A DNA stretch of 6,227 nt from an uncultured Methylobacillus sp. (GTDB lineage Bacteria; Pseudomonadota; Gammaproteobacteria; Burkholderiales; Methylophilaceae), in the NCBI GenBank assembly GCA_946478865.1, contig CAMLDO010000065.1, positions 1 to 6,227 of the forward strand, given 5' to 3'. Position numbers and translations under genes: made by a program. Position 1 is the stretch's first letter. Every line of letters starts with the position of its first letter. Below, one piece after another: positions 1 through 5,379 of this stretch. The notes beneath the pieces were generated by a model, which worked only from the letters and a program-made list of their open reading frames with translations, did not search any database and was not told the DNA's origin.

Positions 1-498
1 TACTTCATCGAGATGAACACGCGCGTGCAGGTCGAACACCCGGTCACGGAGCAAGTGACCGGCATCGATATCGTAAAGACCCAGTTGCTGGTCGCCGCCG
101 GACAAAAGCTGCCGTTCAAGCAGAAGGACATCCACACGCGCGGCCATGCCATCGAATGCCGCATCAATGCCGAGGATCCGCACAACTTCGTGCCCTCCCC
201 TGGCCGCATCACCGGCTTCCACATGCCGGGCGGGCCGGGCGTGCGCGTCGATACGCATGCGTACCACAACTACATGGTGCCACCGAACTACGACTCCATG
301 ATCGGCAAGCTGATTACCTACGGCGACACGCGCGAGCAGGCGATCGCTCGCATGCGCATCGCGCTGTCGGAAATGGTGGTGGAAGGCATCAAGACCAATA
401 TTCCGCTGCATATCGAGCTCATGAACGATGCGGCCTTCCATCAGGGCGGCACCAGTATTCATTACCTCGAAAACAAGCTCGGCATCGTCAGCAAGTAG
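1..498 (+). CDS. accC: Biotin carboxylase subunit of acetyl-CoA carboxylase, C-terminal part (5' end outside window)
   Basis: AccC carries out the ATP-dependent carboxylation of the biotin on AccB, the first half-reaction of acetyl-CoA carboxylase in fatty acid synthesis. It is a cytoplasmic enzyme. The window opens in frame at [17 protein letters not shown], the conserved active-site strand of the ATP-grasp fold. By alignment from memory, its Glu, Asn and Arg correspond to E. coli E288, N290 and R292. About 284 N-terminal residues are therefore missing and about 165 are present. The C-terminal biotin carboxylase domain follows, including [14 protein letters not shown] and the family-typical ending [13 protein letters not shown], so the C-terminus is complete with a TAG stop. 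The prmA start lies 18 bases downstream, which suggests one transcript; accB probably lies upstream, outside the window. Pyruvate or propionyl-CoA carboxylase is unlikely because the protein ends right after this domain, with no fused biotinyl domain. Confidence 0.96.
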   Translation, partial: YFIEMNTRVQVEHPVTEQVTGIDIVKTQLLVAAGQKLPFKQKDIHTRGHAIECRINAEDPHNFVPSPGRITGFHMPGGPGVRVDTHAYHNYMVPPNYDSMIGKLITYGDTREQAIARMRIALSEMVVEGIKTNIPLHIELMNDAAFHQGGTSIHYLENKLGIVSK

Positions 499-516
499 GC
501 TGGCGGAGGAATAGTC

Positions 517-1404
517 ATGCCTTGGCAATCGCTTGAAATCACGGCGGGAGAAGACGTCGCCGAATCCATCAGCGATGCGCTGATGGAGCTGGGTGCGCTC
601 TCCGTCAGCATCGAGGATGCTGACGCGGAGACCGACTCGGAAACCCCCATCTTCGGTGAGCCGGGCGAAGCGCCGCCGGGAATGTGGCGCCACAATGTGG
701 TCAGCGCCCTGTTCGATGCGGACGCCGATATCGATCGTGTCATGGTGTCCCTCAGCGAAGCCACCGGACTGCGCAACCTGGGATATACCGTGCAGGCGGT
801 CGAGGAGCAGGATTGGGTGCGTGCCACTCAATCGCAATTCGATCCCATCCGCATCCGCGACGACTTGTGGATCGTGCCTTCCTGGCATGATGCGCCCAAT
901 CCCGACGCGCTCAATATCGTGCTCGATCCCGGCTTGGCCTTCGGCACGGGGAGCCATCCGACCACGCATCTCTGCCTGGCCTGGCTCGCGGATAACCTGC
1001 AAGGTGGCGAAAGCGTGCTTGACTACGGCTGCGGCTCCGGCATCCTTGCCATTGCCGCCAAGCTCCGTGGCGCCGGCGAAACCATTGGTGTCGATATTGA
1101 TCCGCAGGCAATGGTTGCCAGCCGCTTCAACGCGGAGAACAACGGCGCGGATGTCCGCTTCTTCCTGCCGGACGACATGCCAACCATGATCACGGATGTG
1201 GTCGTCGCCAATATTCTGGCCAGCCCGCTCAAGGTGCTGGCCCCGGCGCTGGCATCGCATTGCAAGCCGGGCGGGCGCATCGCACTGTCCGGCATCCTGC
1301 GCGAACAGGCCGAGGAAGTCTCGGCCATCTACGGCGAATGGTTCGAGATGAACCCGCCGCAACCTCTGGAAAACTGGGTACTGCTCACAGGCCGTAAAAA
1401 ATGA
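517..1404 (+). CDS. prmA: Ribosomal protein L11 methyltransferase
   Basis: PrmA uses S-adenosylmethionine to methylate amino groups of ribosomal protein L11 in the cytoplasm. The 295-residue protein has the usual family length (E. coli about 293). The N-terminal part (about 1-120) matches the substrate-recognition domain with the opening PWQSLEI. The family signature FGTGSHPTTHLCL is at about 142-154. SAM-binding motif I, DYGCGSG, is at 169-175, followed by GVDIDPQA, whose acidic residues should contact the SAM ribose. The NILA motif at 232-235 is the expected catalytic-region segment. The ATG is preceded by a strong Shine-Dalgarno, GGAGGA at 505-510, which fixes the start. Its TGA stop overlaps the ATG of the next gene in an ATGA arrangement, so translational coupling is likely. 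The order accC-prmA-DUF3426 gene is common in Betaproteobacteria (general knowledge). Confidence 0.96.
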   Translation: MPWQSLEITAGEDVAESISDALMELGALSVSIEDADAETDSETPIFGEPGEAPPGMWRHNVVSALFDADADIDRVMVSLSEATGLRNLGYTVQAVEEQDWVRATQSQFDPIRIRDDLWIVPSWHDAPNPDALNIVLDPGLAFGTGSHPTTHLCLAWLADNLQGGESVLDYGCGSGILAIAAKLRGAGETIGVDIDPQAMVASRFNAENNGADVRFFLPDDMPTMITDVVVANILASPLKVLAPALASHCKPGGRIALSGILREQAEEVSAIYGEWFEMNPPQPLENWVLLTGRKK

Positions 1405-2480
1405 GCTTGCTCACCTCCTGCCCCGCCTGCGGCACGGTGTTCAGAATCAAACCCGAGCAGCTGGCCCCCAGCCGCGGCGATGTGCGCTGCGGCAAGTGCG
1501 GCGAGGTGTTCAATGCCCTGCAATCCTTGAGCGTCAACCAGACGCAACCAGCCAGTGACGACGCACTCCAGGAATTCTTTGTTCCGGCCGCAGAAGCGGC
1601 GCCTGCCCAAGACCCCGAAATCCCTGGAGCCCCAACGGCCGATTCGGATTTAGCCAAGCCGACGTTGCCAAAACCTGTGCCTGAGCAAGAATCGGAAGAA
1701 ATCGTCCTGGATTTCAATATTCCGTTCGACATGGAGGACGCGCCTGCAAAGCCGTCGCCGCAATCGGAGGCGCCGGCCACGCCCGAACCGCTTCCACAAT
1801 TCGAAGCGCCACAGCCACAGCCACAGCCACAGCCACAGCCACAGCCACAGCCACAGCCGGAACCGGAACCGGAACCGGAACCGGAACCGGAACCGGAACC
1901 GGAACCGGAACGCAAGAGCGTGGTACCGCCTGCGCCGGCAGTCAATATTCCGCCTACTCCGGCAAGCTCCCGCAAAACACCCGGCAAGAAGAAAAGACGC
2001 GGACCTTTGGTCTGGCCATGGATTACGGCATGCGCCCTGGCGCTGCTGTTTCTGTTCGGCCAGACGCTCTTTCAGCTGCGCTCGCAGATCGCCACGATGC
2101 TTCCCCAAACCAAGCCCTTGCTGGAGCAGGCCTGTGCCGCGATGGGGTGTAAAGTGGAGCTGCCGCGCAATGCACAATTACTGAGCATCGACGAGTCCGA
2201 CCTGCAGGAGCACCCGGATCACAAGGATGTGCTTCTCCTGACCGCATCCATCGTAAACCGCGCGTCTTACACCCAGGCGTATCCCTTGCTGGAAGTGACA
2301 CTGACCGATCTCCGCGATGCTGCCATACTGCGCCGCACACTGCGACCGCAGGAATATCTTCCGCCCGGCACGCCTGTCGAGAAGGGGCTGGGAGCGCAAT
2401 CCGACATCCGGATCAAGCTTGCCTTTACCGCTGCGGACGTCCCTGCCACGGGCTATCGGGTATACGTGCGCTACCCCTAA
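1401..2480 (+). CDS. Zinc-ribbon, single-pass membrane protein with DUF3426 domain
   Basis: This is a family of unknown function, recognised here by its architecture. Residues 3-36 form an MJ0042-type zinc ribbon with two Cys pairs, C7/C10 in CPAC and C30/C33 in CGKC. Residues about 45-195 are a low-complexity, acidic, proline-rich linker that includes (PQ)8(PE)9 at 137-170. A Lys/Arg-rich stretch (KKKRRG) then precedes one transmembrane segment at about 204-224. The C-terminal 130 residues resemble the DUF3426 domain, ending in GYRVYVRYP. By the positive-inside rule the zinc ribbon should be cytoplasmic and the DUF3426 domain periplasmic. The ATG overlaps the prmA stop and has no clear Shine-Dalgarno of its own, so expression probably depends on coupling to prmA. 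The function cannot be read from the sequence; an envelope or regulatory role is only a guess from the topology. Confidence 0.88.
   Translation: MSLLTSCPACGTVFRIKPEQLAPSRGDVRCGKCGEVFNALQSLSVNQTQPASDDALQEFFVPAAEAAPAQDPEIPGAPTADSDLAKPTLPKPVPEQESEEIVLDFNIPFDMEDAPAKPSPQSEAPATPEPLPQFEAPQPQPQPQPQPQPQPQPEPEPEPEPEPEPEPEPERKSVVPPAPAVNIPPTPASSRKTPGKKKRRGPLVWPWITACALALLFLFGQTLFQLRSQIATMLPQTKPLLEQACAAMGCKVELPRNAQLLSIDESDLQEHPDHKDVLLLTASIVNRASYTQAYPLLEVTLTDLRDAAILRRTLRPQEYLPPGTPVEKGLGAQSDIRIKLAFTAADVPATGYRVYVRYP
1809..1856 (+). repeat. Perfect tandem hexamer CCACAG x 8 (Pro-Gln repeat)
   Basis: Eight exact copies of CCACAG run in frame in the DUF3426-family gene and encode (PQ)8. The codons are identical throughout (CCA for Pro, CAG for Gln). 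The unit length is a multiple of three, so gain or loss of copies would change protein length without a frameshift. Confidence 0.95.
1857..1910 (+). repeat. Perfect tandem hexamer CCGGAA x 9 (Pro-Glu repeat)
   Basis: Nine exact copies of CCGGAA directly follow the CCACAG tract and encode (PE)9. The proline codon switches abruptly from CCA to CCG at the junction (1857), so the two tracts probably expanded separately. The result is a stiff, acidic spacer in front of the membrane segment of the host protein. Confidence 0.95.
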
Positions 2481-2529
2481 AGTCCGTATGGAAACGTGAT
2501 AGCATCGCATAACGATAAGGACGAAAACC

Positions 2530-3138
2530 ATGACAGCCCGTAGAACGCTATCCCAAGCCAAGGTCGACAACATCGGACACGCCGCCGCCAAGCTGCATCG
2601 TCTGCTGAAAGAGCTGGGACATGCCAAGGGGCTGCAACAGTCCGCCGCCACCATGCCGGACGCACGCGATCGTCTCAGCTTCATCGACCAGACCATGCAC
2701 GAAGCTTCCGAAAAAACCATCAGTGCGGTGGAAAACTCCCTTCCGCTCACCGAAAACACACGGTCGACGTGCGCCAGCCTTGCCGAACGCCTGTCCGGGT
2801 CCCCTGACCTGGCGCACCATTCCGAAGTGCAGGCAGCGGTTTCCCACCTGGGCGAAATCGCCGCTGCGGAAGAGATGCTGCGCCACAACCTGCTGCAGAT
2901 CATGGAAGCGCAGGAGTTCCGCGATGTCGCCGGGCAGATGGTCAACAAGATCCTGGATGCCGCGGTCGAGATCGAAAAGATTCTGCTCGACCTTCTGCGC
3001 GAGCATGCGCCAGACGGCCAGACCGGCTCGCTGATTCGTACCGACGGCCTTACCGCCGGGCCTTCCCTGGGCAGCAAAACCGGCGATCTCCAGGGCCAGG
3101 ACGAAGTGGACGATTTGCTGGCCTCCATGGGGTTCTGA
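2530..3138 (+). CDS. cheZ: Protein phosphatase CheZ (CheY-P phosphatase)
   Basis: CheZ speeds up dephosphorylation of CheY-P and so ends the motor-switching signal in chemotaxis; it acts in the cytoplasm as a long four-helix-bundle dimer. The 202-residue protein is close to the usual size (E. coli 214) and is predicted to be almost all helical. The catalytic segment is QEFRDVAGQ. D132 and Q136 correspond to E. coli D143 and Q147, the Gln being the residue inserted into the CheY active site. The C-terminal tail DEVDDLLASMGF is the conserved CheY-binding peptide, joined by a flexible linker at about 162-188. The start is supported by AAGGA at 2517-2521. It lies 49 bases after the DUF3426-family gene, with no convincing terminator between them. 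No cheY, cheA or flagellar gene is visible, so this copy is isolated from its usual neighbours. Confidence 0.93.
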   Translation: MTARRTLSQAKVDNIGHAAAKLHRLLKELGHAKGLQQSAATMPDARDRLSFIDQTMHEASEKTISAVENSLPLTENTRSTCASLAERLSGSPDLAHHSEVQAAVSHLGEIAAAEEMLRHNLLQIMEAQEFRDVAGQMVNKILDAAVEIEKILLDLLREHAPDGQTGSLIRTDGLTAGPSLGSKTGDLQGQDEVDDLLASMGF

Positions 3139-3153
3139 TTTCCCTCACCTCCT

Positions 3154-3170
3154 TGCACTATGGATGTGCA
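3154..3170. promoter_or_regulatory. Candidate NtrC binding site (enhancer)
   Basis: TGCACTATGGATGTGCA is a 17-base inverted repeat with arms TGCAC and GTGCA. It fits the NtrC consensus TGCACC-N5-GGTGCA in size and in 10 of 12 defined positions. Its centre lies about 130 bases upstream of the start point predicted from the sigma-54 promoter at 3266, a normal enhancer distance (compare the NtrC sites of E. coli glnAp2 at about -108 and -140). Binding is inferred, not shown. Confidence 0.65.
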
Positions 3171-3185
3171 CTACCCTTTCTCGTG

Positions 3186-3191
3186 GTGCAC
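3186..3191. promoter_or_regulatory. Additional GTGCAC half-site, possible second NtrC contact
   Basis: GTGCAC recurs at 3186-3191, exactly 20 bases (about two helical turns) after the GTGCAC at 3166-3171 that includes the right arm of the main palindrome. No good partner half-site exists at 17-base spacing, so this would be a weak or half-site. Two adjacent sites are usual for NtrC enhancers, where they help hexamer assembly. Confidence 0.35.
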
Positions 3192-3234
3192 ACACCCCTC
3201 CCTCCCTCACCTCAACCAGTCCGCACATCAAATA

Positions 3235-3247
3235 CAAGTAACTGATA
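3235..3247 (-). promoter_or_regulatory. Possible IHF site between enhancer and promoter
   Basis: On the minus strand this reads TATCAGTTACTTG, which matches the IHF core WATCAA-N4-TTR at all but one defined position. It lies in an AT-rich patch between the NtrC-like palindrome and the sigma-54 promoter, where IHF commonly bends DNA to help looping. The motif is short and degenerate, so the call is weak. Confidence 0.3.
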
Positions 3248-3265
3248 TACAACAATAATCAATTG

Positions 3266-3282
3266 TTGGCATGGCAGTTGCT
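3266..3282 (+). promoter_or_regulatory. Sigma-54 (RpoN) promoter of the ANTAR regulator gene
   Basis: TTGGCATGGCAGTTGCT matches the sigma-54 consensus YTGGCACGRNNNTTGCW at all defined positions but one (T for C in the -24 element). The invariant GG (3268-3269) and GC (3280-3281) are separated by exactly 10 bases, as sigma-54 requires. Transcription should start near 3293, giving a leader of about 24 bases before the ATG at 3317. Together with the upstream NtrC-like palindrome this points to nitrogen-limitation control. Confidence 0.82.
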
Positions 3283-3306
3283 ATTCAGCTTCCGAGGGAA
3301 ATTTTT

Positions 3307-3312
3307 AGGAAG
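3307..3312 (+). promoter_or_regulatory. Shine-Dalgarno of the ANTAR regulator
   Basis: AGGAAG lies just upstream of the ATG at 3317. It supports that start over the in-frame TTG at 3263, which has no Shine-Dalgarno and lies upstream of the predicted transcription start. Confidence 0.75.
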
Positions 3313-3316
3313 CGCC

Positions 3317-3892
3317 ATGCTCCGAGTAATGATTGTCGACGAGAACAGGGAGCGTTCCGCTCCATTAAAACAATATCTCGACGAAGCAGGCTACACCGTG
3401 GTGGGCCATCTTTCGGATACCGCCGACCTGAACAAGGCGGTGGCCCAGATGAAGCCGGACGTGATCATCATCGACACGGAATCGCCCAGCCGCGACACGC
3501 TGGAACATATCTGCGTGGTAAGCCGCGATGATCCGCGGGCCATCGTGATGTTCTCGCATGACGGGGAAACCGAAAAGATACGTGCAGCAACACGGGCGGG
3601 CGTATCGGCATATGTGGTCGGTAGCCTGGAAAGTGCACGCCTGCGGCCGATTCTGGATGCAGCGCTGGTGCGCTTCGAGGAATACCAGGCGCTGAAGAAT
3701 GAACTGGAAATGACCGCGACCAAACTCGCGGAGCGCAAGACGATAGACCGCGCGAAAGGGATTCTCATGAAACAGCGCGGCCTGGACGAGGATGCGGCGT
3801 ACCAATCGCTGCGCAAGCTCGCAATGCAACGCGGAATGCGCATGGGCGAAATTGCCCAACAGGTCATACAGGCAGCAGAACTGCTGTCTTAG
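3317..3892 (+). CDS. nasT: NasT-like response regulator with ANTAR RNA-binding domain
   Basis: This protein is predicted to be a transcription antiterminator for nitrate assimilation genes: in NasT-type systems the ANTAR domain binds paired hairpins in the leader RNA and prevents termination. The 191-residue protein has a receiver-like domain at about 1-120, with acidic residues D8 and E9 and a possible acceptor D53. S80 takes the conserved Thr/Ser place. The usual receiver lysine (KP motif) is replaced around V101, so classical phosphorylation control is doubtful. A helical linker (about 120-138) leads to the ANTAR domain at about 136-190, with the signature DRAKGILMKQRGLDEDAAY and the helix GMRMGEIAQQVI. 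The start follows from the Shine-Dalgarno at 3307 and the sigma-54 promoter at 3266. The gene sits directly before a two-hairpin leader and nrtAB. No nasS is adjacent. AmiR is the alternative family, but the nitrate transporter context favours NasT. Confidence 0.88.
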   Translation: MLRVMIVDENRERSAPLKQYLDEAGYTVVGHLSDTADLNKAVAQMKPDVIIIDTESPSRDTLEHICVVSRDDPRAIVMFSHDGETEKIRAATRAGVSAYVVGSLESARLRPILDAALVRFEEYQALKNELEMTATKLAERKTIDRAKGILMKQRGLDEDAAYQSLRKLAMQRGMRMGEIAQQVIQAAELLS

Positions 3893-3899
3893 GGGTAAA

Positions 3900-3979
3900 A
3901 CGATCCGGCCCAGCGTCGGACGGGATCGTGAAAATGACGGCAAGCCGACGAAGGCGAGCCAACGAGACAAGGGCGTCTT
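3900..3979 (+). promoter_or_regulatory. ANTAR-type two-hairpin antiterminator leader of nrtA
   Basis: Two hairpins with six-base loops can be drawn. P1 has arms 3900-3911 and 3918-3929 (12 positions, 10 paired, 2 mismatches) and loop AGCGTC at 3912-3917. P2 has arms 3964-3968 and 3975-3979 (5 pairs, one G-U) and loop AAGGGC at 3969-3974. Both loops have A at position 1 and G at position 4, the hallmark of RNAs bound by ANTAR proteins such as NasR and EutV. A linker of 34 bases separates them. P2 uses bases 3969-3979, which also form the 5' arm of the downstream terminator, so P2 and the terminator cannot coexist. P1 begins only 7 bases after the regulator's stop codon. The pairing was done by hand; protein binding is inferred. 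Confidence 0.78.
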
Positions 3980-4027
3980 TCAGCCGATTCGGAAAACCGG
4001 ATTGACGGAAAGACGCCCTTTTTGTTT
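3969..4027 (+). terminator. Conditional intrinsic terminator upstream of nrtA
   Basis: A perfect 13-bp stem joins AAGGGCGTCTTTC (3969-3981) to GAAAGACGCCCTT (4008-4020). After a 3-by-3 internal loop it continues as a second stem of 8 pairs (two G-U) capped by AAAA at 3993-3996. The stem is followed by a T-rich run, TTTTTGTTT. The terminator sits between the ANTAR regulator gene and nrtA on the same strand, with its 5' arm overlapping the P2 hairpin, so it is best read as an attenuator rather than a plain end of operon. Confidence 0.9.
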
Positions 4028-4073
4028 CCAGAGATTTTTATTGTTTAGAAGAGCCTACTGAAAGGAGCATTAC

Positions 4074-5351
4074 ATGAAGTTTTTACACAAGAAGCCCCAA
4101 GCGCTGCCGGTGAACCCGGAACGCCGCCAGTTCCTGCAAGGCGCAGCGGCGGCAGCCAGCGCTGCTGCAGTGGTCGGCATGGGTTCGCTCGGAATCCAGA
4201 ACACCGCATGGGCCGCCGGTTCGGATGCTCCCGAATTGACCGAAGTGAAGATCGGCTTCATTCCGCTGACCGACTGCGCGCCGATCGCGGTGGCCGCCGC
4301 CATGGGCTTCGACAAGAAGTACGGCATCAAGATCACCCCGTCCAAGGAAGCTTCCTGGGCCGGCGTGCGCGACAAGATGGTGAACGGTGAGCTGCATGCC
4401 GCCCACGTGCTGTATGGCCTGGTGTACGGCGTCCAGCTCGGCATCGGCGGTCCGCAGAAGGACATGGCGGTGCTCATGACGCTCAACCACAACGGGCAGG
4501 CCATCACCCTGGCGAACCAGCTGAGCGAAAAAGGGGTGAAGGATGGCGCCACCCTGAAGCGCATGCTGGACAACGAGAACCGCGACTACACCTTCGCACA
4601 GACCTTCCCCACCGGCACCCACGCCATGTGGCTGTATTACTGGCTGGCGACTTACGGCATCAACCCGATGAAGGACGTGAAGACCATCGTCGTGCCACCC
4701 CCGCAAATGGTCGCCAACATGCGTGTCGGCAACATGGACGGCTACTGCGTTGGCGAGCCGTGGAATGCCCGGGCGATTAGCGACAAGATCGGCTTTACCG
4801 CCGCCACAACCCAGGACATCTGGACCGATCACCCGGAAAAGGTGCTCGGCACCACCGCCGCTTTTGTGCAGAAATACCCCAACACCGCACGCGCAATCAT
4901 CATGGCCGTGCTGGATGCCAGCCGTTACATCGATGCCACCGCCAACCGCGCGGCCGTAGCCAAGCTGATCTCCAGCAAGTCCTACGTCAACGCGCCGGAA
5001 GACGTGATCCTGGGCCGCTTCCTCGGCCACTACGACAACGGCATCGGCAAGAAGTGGGAAGACCCGAACTACATGAAATTCTTCAATGACGGCAAGGTGC
5101 CCTTCCCCTACCTGTCCGACGGCATGTGGTTCATGACGCAGCACAAGCGCTGGGGTTTGCTCAAGACCGATCCGGATTACCTCGGCGTCGCCAAGAAGGT
5201 GAACCAGATCGCGCTGTACAAGGAAGCCGCCGGCGCGCTGGGCATCAGCGTCCCCAAGGACGAGATGCGCACTTCCAAGCTCATCGATGGCGTGGTGTGG
5301 GACGGCAAGGATCCCAAGGCCTATGCCAACTCGTTCAAGGTCAAGGTCTGA
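4074..5351 (+). CDS. nrtA: Nitrate/nitrite ABC transporter substrate-binding protein, Tat-exported
   Basis: This is the periplasmic binding component of a high-affinity nitrate/nitrite importer of the NrtA/CmpA family. The 425-residue protein starts with a twin-arginine signal: R17-R18 in ERRQFLQ, an Ala-rich hydrophobic stretch at about 23-42, and a likely cleavage after AWA (residue 47). The mature protein begins close to VKIGFIPLTDCAPIAVA. W95, G97, Q142, H183 and K256 fall where the nitrate-contacting residues of Synechocystis NrtA (W102, G104, Q155, H196, K269) are expected, as recalled from that structure. This favours nitrate over bicarbonate (CmpA). The start is supported by AAAGGAG at 4061-4067. 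The Tat signal argues against this being NasS, the cytoplasmic nitrate sensor of the same fold. Synthesis should depend on read-through of the upstream attenuator. nrtB follows after 28 bases. Confidence 0.93.
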   Translation: MKFLHKKPQALPVNPERRQFLQGAAAAASAAAVVGMGSLGIQNTAWAAGSDAPELTEVKIGFIPLTDCAPIAVAAAMGFDKKYGIKITPSKEASWAGVRDKMVNGELHAAHVLYGLVYGVQLGIGGPQKDMAVLMTLNHNGQAITLANQLSEKGVKDGATLKRMLDNENRDYTFAQTFPTGTHAMWLYYWLATYGINPMKDVKTIVVPPPQMVANMRVGNMDGYCVGEPWNARAISDKIGFTAATTQDIWTDHPEKVLGTTAAFVQKYPNTARAIIMAVLDASRYIDATANRAAVAKLISSKSYVNAPEDVILGRFLGHYDNGIGKKWEDPNYMKFFNDGKVPFPYLSDGMWFMTQHKRWGLLKTDPDYLGVAKKVNQIALYKEAAGALGISVPKDEMRTSKLIDGVVWDGKDPKAYANSFKVKV

Positions 5352-5379
5352 AGCCATTTTTCGGAATTAGGAGACGAAT

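Noticed and set aside
1809..1910. CRISPR-like array
   Set aside because: The repeats are 6 bases long, contiguous, without spacers and in frame within a gene.
1385..1987. Minus-strand frame encoding Gly-Ser and Gly-Cys repeats
   Set aside because: This is only the reverse reading of the CCACAG/CCGGAA tandem repeats in the real plus-strand gene.
2491..2518. Flagellar sigma-28 promoter for cheZ (GAAA ... AACGATAA)
   Set aside because: The -10 match is partial, the -35 is weak, and the element overlaps the Shine-Dalgarno, which would leave almost no leader.
2178..3158. Minus-strand open frame (326 codons) opposite cheZ and the end of the DUF3426-family gene
   Set aside because: It crosses two real genes and their gap, encodes a Ser/Arg-rich sequence with no family resemblance, and has no promoter context.
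3263..3316. Upstream TTG start adding 18 residues to the ANTAR regulator
   Set aside because: It has no Shine-Dalgarno, overlaps the sigma-54 promoter, and lies before the predicted transcription start. The receiver fold begins naturally at MLRVMIVDE (3317).
3873..3886. CAGCAG-AA-CTGCTG palindrome at the end of nasT as part of the leader
   Set aside because: It is short, lies within translated codons and lacks the A1/G4 hexaloop. Ribosomes would normally keep it open.
4083..5357. Long open frame on the minus strand (424 codons) opposite nrtA
   Set aside because: It mirrors the codon pattern of nrtA almost end to end. The product is a His/Val/Gly-rich sequence with no recognisable domain, and nrtA itself is clearly a conserved protein.
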